Source: Rhynchopus euleeides (lineage: Eukaryota > Euglenozoa > Diplonemea > Diplonemida > Diplonemidae). From it: a DNA stretch of 64,000 bases. The notes under the pieces were generated by a model that was not told the origin of the DNA, did not search any database, and was given only the letters and a program-made list of their open reading frames with translations. The position numbers and the translations under genes were made by a program. Every line of letters starts with the position of its first letter. The first letter of the stretch is position 1. Of this stretch, positions 10,546-20,076 are shown one piece after another. The DNA is taken from the NCBI GenBank assembly GCA_963210315.1, contig OY723298.1:930001-994000 (forward strand). Direction: 5' to 3'.

Positions 10546-10971
10546 GATCAAGACGACCCCATTTGTGGATCGCAGGTTCGCAGTTGCAGCGGGGGCGGGT
10601 TTGGAGCGTCTGATTGCGTTCGTGGTGGAGAAAAGACAGACATGCCCCTTGGAATCCCTTCTGTTCGGTGTCCCCCACTCCCAATTTCTGCGCCTACTCC
10701 GCCAATGCCCCAACTGCCAAGAGTGGACGCTTCATTCACCCCGACGGGGGGCCCTGCAATTTCTAGCCACACTGGCAGCCAACGGTATCCTCCCCCCCCA
10801 GGACATCCCCAGGATTGCCAGGCACAAAACCGCGAACCCCATTCTTCCCCCCACCACCATGAGATACCTCGCGAACGTGAACGAGGAGGTGGCCCTGGCC
10901 CTCTCCCCAGAGTGTTGTGCCCGTCTTTAACGGAACTTGGTGCCCCCCCCGAGCATAGTAGCCACTCCGGC

Positions 10972-11502
10972 ATGGGAAAACGGGTGTCCAGGGGTTCCCT
11001 TCCAACCCAAGAACAACTAAAAGCCCCGTTGCATTGCAAAAAAGTCCCTATTATTTCTATTCCTGAGGTGCTTCGGATGGCCAAGGGGCCAGTGCGTGAA
11101 AGGATCAGCACACTGCTGGACATGACAGCCAACCCCCAGGCCATGGCGCGGGAGGTCTCAGAGCAGAGCTGGACCCCGGCAACTGTGAAAGCCAAGAGCC
11201 AGGCCTTTTCTTCTCGTTTTTCGGTGCCGTTGGAAGAGGCAGGGCTGGTGCGGAGAGCCCCGGACTTTGATTTTGGCAAGAGAAACCCTGTTCTGGCTAT
11301 TTCTCACAGTTTACTGAGGGAATATGACCCAAGGCCATTGGCAGCAGACACCCCCATCCCCCTCATCACCCCTGACACCCCACAACCCCAATCCTGTTGC
11401 CTTTCCCCTCTCTCTCTCCCCCCATGTTGTGCCCATGCACCTTCCCGGGACACTTTGTACATATATTTAACACCACACCACACAACACCCCCTTCATCAG
11501 GG
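10972..11502 (+). pseudogene. Start of the element 1 RT ORF
   Basis: The frame opens at ATG 10972, 41 bases after the YR stop, with about 120 ordered residues (for example GPVRERISTLLDM and QSWTPATVKAKSQAF) and then a Pro-rich linker. It is cut at 11503 by the left end of element 2, and the RT proper resumes at about 18501. I assign it to the RT ORF by position only, since this N-terminal part has no recognised domain. Confidence 0.5.
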
Positions 11503-11623
11503 TAATCTCCCCGCGGCCAACACTCTTCGTCTTGTCCGCTTTCTTTTATTGTTACACTTTCACCTTCTGTTCCCACGCCTTCTTCCCCACTGCCCTTTCC
11601 AACCGCCCGTCGCCCGCTACACA

Positions 11624-12584
11624 ATGACAACCTCCCCTGACGTCGTCCCCCTGCAGCCCTTCACCATGTCGTGGGTGGGGACTCAGCGGGCGCGGGCGGT
11701 CTCCCCCAGAGCCACCGCTGGGCAGGGGTTTGTGGCCCCTGTGGAGATGTCGGTGCGGATGCTGGGGGACCAGGCCGCTGCCCTGGTGAATGCGTGTGTT
11801 GTATACACGTGCAGACCGTCTGACGGATCGACGGATTTCGCGCGTTACGCAGCGCGTCTCTCTGCGGGTGCACCTGACCAGGACGGCTCTCCGACATATG
11901 AAGTGACATTGTCGGAGGCCTACAACTATGTGGCCGGAGTCGAAGTGCACGACGGTCCGGATGTGACCTACCCCTTCCCCGCTCCGGATTGGGTCTACAT
12001 CCGACTCGTCGAGACCTCGGTGCACCAGACCGAGATGGCGGCGACGACCATCGAGGACATGCGGGTGCAGTCAGAACGGGAGGTGGCAGCGGTGCGCGAG
12101 GCTTTGAACGAAGTGCAGGCACAGGCAGCAGCGCAGCAGCGGCGCTTCGACGAGGCTTCGGCAGAACAAACACGTCAGTTCCAGGAGGAATTCGACCGGC
12201 GTGTCGCGACCATGCAGCAGCAGGCTGCATCGATGGTGGCGTCGCAGCCCCCTCCCCCTCCTCAGCAGATGGGTGCTCCCCCGGTGACACCGCCCCCGAT
12301 GTACCCGCAGATGGCGGCGCCGATGACGAGCGCGGCTCCAGGCCCGCCCCCCCCTCGCGCTTCTACAACACCCCGCCCCTCGCCGCCCATCCAACCCCCC
12401 CCACATCCACAACATCAACAACATCAACAGCATCAACAACAACGACAACAACAACAACAACACCTCAACAACATCTCCTCCACCCGACACATCCCTTCGA
12501 CCCCACCCCGCTCAGCCAGGGCCCGCAACGCCCTTAGGCGCATCCGGCGCCGCCAGCGGGAGAACACCGCTCTTTGCGAGGGCG
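11624..12584 (+). CDS. Gag-like region of element 2
   Basis: The frame starts at ATG 11624, just after the pyrimidine-rich leader. It has an ordered N-terminal domain (with VNACVVYTCRPSDG and a YNYVAGVEVHDG strand), a helix with coiled-coil character (residues about 140-210, Glu/Ala/Gln-rich), then Pro-rich and His/Gln repeats (HQQHQQHQQQ at about 270). The order of domains mirrors the Gag of element 1. No stop occurs in this frame before the RT ORF, so the 3' boundary is arbitrary. I end it where the recombinase ATG appears in another frame. Confidence 0.5.
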
Positions 12585-13514
12585 ATGATGCGGCACGTGG
12601 CCGCTCGGGTCGGGGGTGTGGCGGTGCGCGTCACGGGAGAGGTGGAGGTCGGCCCCGGGGAGGCCGTGGAGCGCCTGCAGGCCGTGGTGGCGGGTATGTG
12701 GGCGCGAAGCACTTCGTCACAGAGGCAGCTGCTGTGGGCAAGGCTGGTGCGGTGGGCCAACGAGCACGGCCTAGAAGTCGACGCCGACACCGCCATGCTG
12801 TTCGTGCTGGCGACAGGGGTGTCGCCGCAGGGGATGCTGGCCTACGCAAAGGCGCTCTCCGGGACGATGCGCCACCTCGGCCTCGCCCAGCAGCCCCTCC
12901 TCAGCCTGGCAAGCGCGCTGCGTGCGGCCGGGGGGGCCATTCCGCAGCAGCAGGCGACGCCGATGCCGAAGGAGGTACTCGTGGCGTGGGCGCTGTGTCA
13001 ACAGCCGCATCTCCGACTGGCGGCGCTGACGGCGTGGAAGACCGCGGCCCGGTGGGGGGAGGTGTGCACCCTCTCGTCGGAGCAGTTCATCGCGGTGCAG
13101 CCCACGGAGGTGATAATAGACTGGCACACCTCCCCGAAGGGCCGTCGGGCCAACCCGTTCACAGCCTCAAAGTGGACGGTGATATGCGGGGACCTGACCC
13201 CCTCCATCGCGGAGCTGGTGACGCGCCTGCGCCCCTTCGAGCGGCTGACGGCGGTTTCGACGGCAGATGTGACGGCGATGTGGCGGGCAACACCGGGGAT
13301 GGAGGCCTACTCGGGCCACAGCGTGAAGCGCGGGGCGCTCACCTTCCTCTTCGGGCTCATCGCGTCGGGAGCGGATCTGTCGGAGATGCTGGTGGGCCGC
13401 CTCGCGAAGCATCACGGCGAGGGCGGCCTCTCCAGCACCACCATCCGCTACGGGGGATGCCCCACGGAGATGGCGAGGGCGCTGCGGACGCAGGAGGTGA
13501 CACGGCATCTGTGA
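12585..13514 (+). CDS. Tyrosine recombinase of element 2, intact
   Basis: A 309-residue intact frame. The core-binding part includes STSSQRQLLWARLVRWANEH. The catalytic part has Arg156 in TAARWGEV, the His245 box reading HSVKRGAL, a KHHGEG segment and a candidate tyrosine in TTIRYGG. Where the family normally has Arg at His+3 this protein has Lys, with Arg next to it at His+4; element 1 has HSPRRG. The stop codon (13512-13514) overlaps the RT start in TGATG. The enzyme would insert circular cDNA of the element. Despite the intact frame, the element around it is broken. Confidence 0.75.
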   Translation: MMRHVAARVGGVAVRVTGEVEVGPGEAVERLQAVVAGMWARSTSSQRQLLWARLVRWANEHGLEVDADTAMLFVLATGVSPQGMLAYAKALSGTMRHLGLAQQPLLSLASALRAAGGAIPQQQATPMPKEVLVAWALCQQPHLRLAALTAWKTAARWGEVCTLSSEQFIAVQPTEVIIDWHTSPKGRRANPFTASKWTVICGDLTPSIAELVTRLRPFERLTAVSTADVTAMWRATPGMEAYSGHSVKRGALTFLFGLIASGADLSEMLVGRLAKHHGEGGLSSTTIRYGGCPTEMARALRTQEVTRHL

Positions 13515-15852
13515 TGGCCGACCCTGAGTCCTTTTGCCGCAAGCAGCGGGGGCTGCACTCGGTGACGCGGCGTGCGCACCAGTCGAGGCTGCCGGCGACG
13601 GAGGAGGAGCGCCGTGCGCCCCTGCATGTGTCTTCTGTGGCGGAGATGGACGTCGAGGCGCTGCGGGCGAGGATGACCGCCACTGTGAGGCGCAGGTTCG
13701 ACGAGGTGTGGCGGCTGACGTTCCCCGATGCACCCCCGCCGGGCACTTCTACACCTTCTCCCTCTGAGGGGCGCTCCCGCCCCTCGCATCTACAACACAA
13801 GCATGCGGAGCTGCTGGTGGAGAACGGAGTGGCTGGGCCTGCGTCGGGTCCGGGCCCCTCCCTGTGCGTGCCCTTTACTGTGATGGAGGAGAAGCCGTCC
13901 GGGTTGCGGCAGAGGTTCATCCTCTGGACCAAGCAGGCAAACGACAACTTGGAGGAGTCCTACGCGGCACACGTCCCCCTGGGGCACATCTCGGGGTACC
14001 TCGACGCGGTGTTTGCGGAGTGTGGGTCGGCGCGGGATTTCAAGTGCGGGTTTTATCAGATCCCCATCCCTGCGCCTGCACGGAGGTTCTTTCGCTTCGC
14101 TGACGAGTCGGGGGACTGGTATGAGCTGCTGAGGTTGCCCATGGGCCACTGTTGTGCGCCCGAGCTGATGCACACTTTGGCTGCTGTTGTGGGTGGGCAC
14201 CGGGACTACGTCCGCCAGGAGTTCTGCACTGCGCCTGAGGTGGGGGTCGACGTCTGGATCGACAACGTGCGTCTGACCGGCCCCCGCACCAGTGTCGAAG
14301 AGGCGACGCGGCAGATGGACAAGGTGGCTGCGGCGTGCGCTGCGACATGGAAGCCGTCTGACTCGGTGGACACGGCGACGGTCTACGAGTTTCTCGGGGT
14401 GGCATTCGACCACGCTGCCCAGACCGTGTCTCCGTCGGACAGGCTGATGGCGAAGCTGGACAGCGTGGACTGGCAGAGGGTGACGGCTGGTGAGCTGGAG
14501 TCGCTGGGTGGAAGGTTGCTCCACGCCAGCGCCATTTCGGGAGTGTCCCCGGGGAGGTTCTGGTTTGGGATCAAGTTCCTCCGCCGGGTGACTAATTTTT
14601 TGAACCGGGCGGTCCTTCGGCCGCCTGACCCTGTGCAAGGCTCTCGGGCCTCCGGAGGCGCCTCCGGAGGCCTCCGGAGGCCTCCGGAGGCCTCCGGAGG
14701 GCCTCCGGAGGCGAAAAAGTCAAAAAATAGATTGCCCATTTGGTGACACTTTTTTTTTTTTTGGTACGGTGAAAAAATGAAAATAGAATACGATTTTTGG
14801 AATTTTTTGAAAGATTTTGCCCGGGGAGGCGCTAATCCGAATTATCTGGCAATAGTATTTGAGTAAATTGTGTCGTGAGGATTGTGACGATGATGGGTGG
14901 GGTGTTGTGGGGGAGGGGATGCTGCTTCGAAGACTGGCAAGGGAGGGTGGGGGGTGGGGGCTGGGTTCACCGTCCAACCTATTACCATGCTGCAGCACTC
15001 CGCTACCTCTTTGGAATCAGCCACCATTCTGTTCCGTCTTGCCCGTTTTTCATTTCCCGGTGGCGAGGTGAAGCAACCTGTTGTTCAAAAGCAATTGAAG
15101 ATTGAAAAAAAAAGCAAAGGAATGGGGGTGAATCATGATGAGGCTCATCAAGAGTCACCAACTTGAACAGCAACGCCAAAAACTGGCCAAACAAGAAAGC
15201 AATTCAGGGCCTTTGCTGACCAAGAAAATCCACCATTAGTGTGTTTAAGTATTTCCTCCATATTTGCATTTGGGGAAATGGTGGAGATTGGCGGATTTTC
15301 CTGGCTTGCGAAGGCCCCAAGAAAGAGAAAGGCAAATCCAATGTCACCCCCCCCCCCTCCACAGCGAAGAGTTCTCCATAGGTTTTTTTACTCTGTCTGT
15401 TCTGTATGCACTTCAATTTTATCGACTCGTCTCGAGCAGCAGTGTGAAACCTACTATTGTACATGGTGGCTCCTTCCACTCGTGGATGAAGTGAGCATTC
15501 TCTGCCAACCCCTCCGTGAACTGCGACACGCGCTTCACAGTCCAGGCGATCCTCTTCTCATCCTTCTCCTTGCCGCGCTTCATCGTTTCTGCATCCACGG
15601 AAAGATCCTGTTCGGGAGGAAAGTATGATGAGATAAAGCGAGTGATTTATGACGTTACTAATGTCACATTCTCCTACACGGTGAATGAAATAAGACAGAA
15701 ATGCTTTCCGACAGAGTGCCGTACGCCATTCCTGTGTATAACTCGTAATACTAATAGCCAGATATCGATGAGAAATTGAATATCAGTGCATGAAAACCCA
15801 AGGTTTGATTCAAGATGACCAAGACAAATACTTGCCGAAAATGAAAATGTCA

Positions 15853-16384
15853 GGGGGTCTTCGCTACAGGGCAGTGATCTGAGTAGGTACCGTACCAGGT
15901 ACTACCCCCCGGTACCCCCCGGGACTTCGAAAATCCAGACTTGGGTCCCAGCCCAAAAATTTTCAGAAATTAGGAATTTCCGGATCAATTCCGGACAGTA
16001 GTGTGGTCATTTTGCTCTGGGAGATGAGTTTGGTTGGTCGCAAATTTTTTTTGACCTCGGGTTCGAAGTACCCCCCCTCCATTTTTCATTTTGGGCTGGT
16101 CCACATTTCCTAAGGAAAATCGAAAAAAAATTGATTGGCCAAAAACTCATCTCCCAGAGCAAAGTGACCCCACCACGGTCCGGAAAAATTCCGGAAATGC
16201 AAATTTCGCGAAACTGAAAACGACCATTTTGGGGGTACCAGGGGGTACTACCCCCCGGTACCTGGTACGGTACCTACTCAGATCACTGTACAGGGTGACC
16301 GTCAGTGCGTTTTGGTGAATTCCCTGTTGAATTAGCTGAAAGCTGACGGAGAATGACGGAGGATAACGGCCAGCGAAGACCCCC
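15853..16384. mobile_element. Harbinger-like MITE, itself interrupted
   Basis: The terminal repeat GGGGGTCTTCGCT matches AGCGAAGACCCCC at the right end, flanked by TCA on both sides (15850-15852 and 16385-16387). Removal of the nested element at 15872-16288 leaves about 108 bp. A 3-bp target site and G-rich ends fit PIF/Harbinger. Relatives are at 16992-17043, 54060-57831 and, with a different TIR, 41236-41344. Confidence 0.75.
15872..16288. mobile_element. GATCTGAGTAGGTACC-type MITE, copy 1
   Basis: The TIR starts CAGTGATCTGAGTAGGTACC and is repeated in reverse complement at the right end. The target duplication is TACAGGG (15865-15871 and 16289-16295). The element is internally palindromic overall: the motif GCTCTGGGAGATGAGTTT occurs once in each orientation. 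No ORF is supported. Confidence 0.85.
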
Positions 16385-16519
16385 TCAAAGTCATTTCAAA
16401 AAGGGTAGAGTCTGGGCTGACTCTCTTCAATTGAATTACAAGTTCAAACAGAAACTTAAAAAGACCTGTATCGGATCTTTGCAAAGTGAGTCTCAAGACA
16501 GAAATCTGGTATAGTATAC

Positions 16520-16936
16520 CAGTGATCTGAGTAGGTACCGTACCAGGTACCGGGGGGTAGTACCCCCTGGTACCCCCAAAATGGTCGTTTTCAGTTTCGC
16601 GAAATTTGCATTTCCGGCGTTTTTCAGAGCTGTGGTGGGGTCACTTTGCTCTGGGAGATGAGTTTTTGGCCAATCAAATTTTTTCCGATTTTCCTTAGGA
16701 AATGTGGACCAGCCCAAAATGAAAAATGGAGGGGGGGTACTTCGAACCTGAGGTCAAAAAAAATTTGCGACCAACCAAACTCATCTCCCAGAGCAAAATG
16801 ACCACACTACTGGCCGGAATTGATCCGGAAATTCCTAATTTCTGATAATTTTTGGGCTGGGACCCAAGTCTGGATTTTCGAAGTCCCGGGGGGTACCGGG
16901 GGGTAGTACCTGGTACGGTACCTACTCAGATCACTG
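16520..16936. mobile_element. GATCTGAGTAGGTACC-type MITE, copy 2
   Basis: The same 417-bp length as copy 1 and the same ends, lying in reverse orientation 230 bp away. The two copies differ at scattered bases. The motif GGTATAG occurs on both sides, but not exactly adjacent on the left, so the target duplication is uncertain. The pair forms a large potential hairpin. Confidence 0.85.
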
Positions 16937-16991
16937 GGTATAGCCTGTATTTCCCTAAATAGGATCAAGACAGAAATCCAGTATGGCCTGT

Positions 16992-17043
16992 GGGGGTCTT
17001 CGCTACGGAGTGACCGTTAGAATAACGGCCAGCGAAGACCCCC
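16992..17043. mobile_element. 52-bp Harbinger-like mini-MITE
   Basis: It consists of little more than its two ends, GGGGGTCTTCGCTACGG and GGCCAGCGAAGACCCCC, flanked by TGT on both sides (16989-16991 and 17044-17046). The host sequence around it is the tandem 81-bp repeat, so the empty-site sequence can be read from the neighbouring units. Confidence 0.8.
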
Positions 17044-17058
17044 TGTGTCGACTATCCT

Positions 17059-17300
17059 CAAGACAGAAATCTGGTATGGCCTGTGTTTCCCTAAATAGGA
17101 TCAAGACAGAAATCCAGTATGGCCTGTGTCGACTATCCTCAAGACAGAAATCTGGTATGGCCTGTGTTTCCCTAAATAGGATCAAGACAGAAATCCAGTA
17201 TGGCCTGTGTCGACTATCCTCAAGACAGAAATCTGGTATGGCCTGTGTTTCCCTAATTAGGATCAAGACAGAAATCCAGTATAGCCTGTGTCGGATTTTG
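17059..17300 (+). repeat. 81-bp tandem repeat, about three units
   Basis: Units starting CAAGACAGAAATCTGGTATG lie at 17059, 17140 and 17221, with a partial related copy near 16950-16988. Each unit contains two diverged half-units of about 40 bp, with ATCTGG and ATCCAG variants. As 81 is divisible by three the array stays open in one frame, but this is not evidence of a protein. Confidence 0.85.
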
Positions 17301-17497
17301 AAATGGAATGCCGACAGTTTAACGTCATGTCGAGGACGAATCGTCACAGAAATGAAGGGGTGGGCTGAGTTTCGGGATTTTTTTTCGGATTTCTGGGCCC
17401 GCACCCCAATTTTTTTTGGCCGATTTTTTTTGGATTTTGGGCCCGCACCCCAATTTTTTTTTTGGCCGGATTTTTTTTGGGGTTTTTTCCCGTCTTC

Positions 17498-17822
17498 ATT
17501 TGTTTGATTTTTGGGGCCGCATGGGGGATTCAGGGGCCAAAAATATCAGTTTTTTTAGGATTTCGTTCGACAATGGACAGTTTCAGACCACTAGAATCCG
17601 AGTTTGGGGTCAGAATTTTTTTTGAACACCTTTTGGGTGGATTTTTGCCTTGTCTGATTTTTCGGCTTTTTCGGCCCAAAACCGTACCAAACCTCATTTG
17701 TTTGATTTTTGGGACCGCATGGGGGATTCAGGGGCCAAAAATATCAGTTTTTTTAGGATTTCGTTCGACAATGGACAGTTTCAGACCACTAGAATCCGAG
17801 TTTGGGGTCAGAATTTTTTTGG
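17498..17822 (+). repeat. Direct duplication of about 125 bp, 197-bp spacing
   Basis: The block starting TTGTTTGATTTTTGGG and running to GGTCAGAATTTTTTT occurs at 17498-17625 and again at 17695-17821. It lies in T-rich DNA inside the CTCCGG-rich TIR element. No function is evident. Confidence 0.8.
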
Positions 17823-18500
17823 TCATCTTTTGGGTGAATTTTGGCTTTCTCGACCAAAAAAAAATTTCTCCCGAAAAAAATCTCCCGAAATGGCCAAAAA
17901 TTGGCCAAAAACCGTGTTTTGGACCAATTTTTCACCCTGTGCTCGACATGGTGGGTTCCTCCGGAGGCGCCTCCGGAGGCCTCCGGAGGCCTCCGGAGGA
18001 CCTCCGGAGGACCTCCGGAGGAACCTCCGGAGGTTCCTCCGGAGGAGGCCATTTTAGCTCCTCCGGAGGCCTCCGGAGGCGGAGGCCTCCGGAGGCCGGA
18101 GGCCCGGAGGCGCCTCCGGAGGCCCGAGAGCCTTGCCCTGTGCGGATCCCCCCATCGGTCTGCCGGGAGTTGCGGCAGTGGTGTGTGTGTGTGGGGGTTG
18201 CGCGTGTTCCCCCCCACAGGAGAGTTATTCAGTCCACACCCCCGTCTTTTACTTGCTTTGTTGACGCCTCCCTCAAGGGTTGGGGTGGCGTCTTAATAGA
18301 TTCCTTTACACAAGAAATGCAGGTCATTGGTGACTCGTGGACCGCAGCCGAGTCCCAGCTGCACATTAACATTCTCGAGGCGATGGCCCTCAACAAAACA
18401 GTGCGAGCCCTTCCCCGGTCTGTGTGCGGGGGGGCTGTAGAGATTGTAATAATCTCCCCGCGGCCAACACTCTTCGTCTTGTCCGCTTTCTTTTATTGTC

Positions 18501-20061
18501 CCACCCTCCATCCCCCGGACCTCGCCTCAACAGCCTGAATTGGCGGTTGTCGCGGGATCTCTTAACCCCTTCGCGTTGCAAGTGAGGAAAAGCTGAACCG
18601 GAAGTCCCCCTTCCCCCTTCCCATCAACACCCCCACTACCCATTGCCTTTGCCTTTCTTGTCGTTGCGCACACACACCACCAGGAGAACTATAGCCGAGT
18701 CGACGTGTGTGTGCCCCCTGTCTGCGATAGCCCGGCCAAGGTATGATTCCCCTTTCGTTGTCTTCGAAGAAAAGCAGGGGTATGGCCCACACGGGGGCCG
18801 ACTGAGGCCCATCATGTGGACCAAAGACCACAACTCCCTTGCGGCAGCTTATGGATACCGCTGCCAAGTTGTTTTCCCCACCTCCCCAACAGTTTTGTCC
18901 AGGGTGGAATGCGAGTGCGCCTCCCAAAGAGACCTAGCGGCTTCCTTTTTTCAGATCCCCATTCCCGAAGAGTCTCAGAAATACTTCACATACCGTGATG
19001 ACAAGGGGGAGGCATACTGCCTGACCCGTTTGCCAATGGGGGCGTCGTGGTCCCCAGAGTTGATGCACCTGATCATGTATGCACTTTCCCACTGCTATCT
19101 CTCAACCCCCCCCACGGCGGTATTCTCTCCCTCCCCATCTACATCCACTCCGGAACTGTGCGTTGACGTGTATGTCGACAACGTGCGGTACGCGGGCACC
19201 TGGGAGCGTGTTCGGGAGGCAACGGCGGCGTTTGACGTGGCAGCGAGACGCGCCGGCGCGACGATATCTGAGGCGAGCGACGGTGACACGGAGTACGTCT
19301 TCCTCGGGTTCGGCTTCCACTGCCGTCGAGAGGTGGGCGTTGGGCCCAAGGTGGCGAGGAAGCTGAGGGCGGCGCGGGCGGACCTGATGGCTCCGGGCGA
19401 GGTGAAGCCGAGGGTTAGGCGGTGCGACTTGGAATCCTTGGGTGGTCGTCTGGTGTGGGCCTCGCCCCTGGTGGTGCAGCCTCTGGGCAGGTTTATCGAC
19501 GCCATCATCGCCCTGCGCCGCAACAGCAACGCATTGAACCGTGGTGCACACCCGGATGAAGAAGTACAGCTCTCCGCGCAAACGACTGAGGCGGCGGTGC
19601 GTTGGATCGACGCTGCGCTCCAACCGAGGATGTACAAGGAGTTCACCGAGATGAGCCGAGGCCGGGGGGTAGAGATCTGGTCGGATGCGTCTGTGACGGG
19701 GTGTGGTGTTGTGGTGTCAGCAGGCGGCGTTCTTCGATCGTTTGGGCGACGCTGGACCTGGGAAGAGGCAGACGAACTGCCAGAGGAGCAGCGGTCGACG
19801 CGGATCGCGGTGCTTGAGGCACGTGCTGTGGTCTACGGCATGGAGGAGTGCGTCGGGGAGAACGCCTGTGGTGCCAAAGTGAAGTGGTACCTTGACAACA
19901 CCGCGGTGATCGGGGCGCTGCAGCGCGGGTATTCTCCGGCTCGGGCACTGAACAGAGAGGTGATGCGGATCCTGGGGCTGACGTCATCATACTTCACAGC
20001 GGTGCAATGGGCCTACATCAAATCACGGGATAACCCCGCAGACAAGCCGAGCCGGAGGTAG
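18501..20061 (+). CDS. RT-RNase H of element 1 (C-terminal part)
   Basis: The open frame 18643-20061 encodes a complete RT core and RNase H. RT shows YDSPFVVFEEKQGYGPH, QRDLAASFFQIPIPE (motif A), LTRLPMGASWSPELMH (motif B) and VDVYVDNVRYAG (motif C, Asp-Asn). RNase H shows EIWSDASVTGCG, IAVLEARAVV, KWYLDNTAVIGAL and KSRDNPADKPSRR, so all four acidic positions are present. The stop at 20061 lies just before B1. The N-terminal part of the ORF is at 10972-11502, separated by element 2. The interval 18501-18642 has no supported coding frame and may be linker or the end of element 2. Copies DNA of the element from its RNA and removes the RNA strand. Confidence 0.8.
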
Positions 20062-20076
20062 CGCAGGGGTAGCGAA

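Larger units (their letters stand above)
5878..10930 (+). pseudogene. Tyrosine recombinase of element 1, split by two insertions
   Basis: Segment 5878-6428 encodes a Pro-rich leader and a core-binding domain (SLAERTISTRGGLWKRLESW). Segment 8840-8974 carries the first catalytic arginine region (WKTACRYRDAADL). Segment 10546-10930 carries HSPRRG with the second arginine, ARHKTA, and the nucleophile region TMRYLAN. Two TIR elements occupy 6429-8830 and 8975-10545, each with an 8-bp target duplication. Removing them joins the frame as HEVEA-NLLLF and SKAIKT-TPFVD without a break. Independently of these, frame changes near 6235-6360 inactivate the first segment. The enzyme would integrate element cDNA by recombination, replacing a DDE integrase. 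Confidence 0.8.
14637..18135. mobile_element. CTCCGG-rich TIR element, 3.5 kb
   Basis: The ends are AAGGCTCTCGGGCCTCCGG and its reverse complement, followed inward by runs of CCTCCGGAGG (14641-14711 and about 17956-18126). The target duplication CCCTGTGC is at 14629-14636 and 18136-18143, with one extra G at the right side, as in the GGAATC-type elements. The interior holds no recognised gene but carries two related MITEs, Harbinger-like MITEs, an 81-bp tandem array and a 197-bp-spaced duplication. The same TIR motif reappears alone at 28010. Confidence 0.85.
13514..18449 (+). pseudogene. RT-RNase H of element 2, interrupted
   Basis: The ATG at 13514 overlaps the recombinase stop. RT motifs are RDFKCGFYQIPIP (motif A aspartate), LPMGHCCAPELM (motif B) and VDVWIDNVRLTG (motif C, with Asp-Asn instead of Asp-Asp). 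A TIR element with target duplication CCCTGTGC occupies 14637-18135. Removing it restores the frame exactly (DPV-RIPPSV) and leads into RNase H with CFVDASLKGWGG and NILEAMALN. The frame ends at 18449, before the last two RNase H aspartates, where the 51-bp repeat begins. It is therefore both interrupted and 3'-truncated. Confidence 0.75.
11503..18500 (+). mobile_element. Element 2: YR retroelement inserted in element 1
   Basis: A 51-bp direct repeat beginning TAATCTCCCCGCGGCCAACA bounds this unit at 11503-11553 and 18450-18500. Between the copies lie gag-like, tyrosine recombinase, RT and part of RNase H in the same order as element 1 but strongly diverged. The 51-bp repeat ends in the pyrimidine-rich TTCTTTTATTGT and probably is the start of this element's A repeat. 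The RNase H frame is cut short at about 18449 and no B1 copy is seen, so the 3' end is incomplete. A 3.5-kb TIR element (14637-18135) splits RT from RNase H. Confidence 0.7.
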
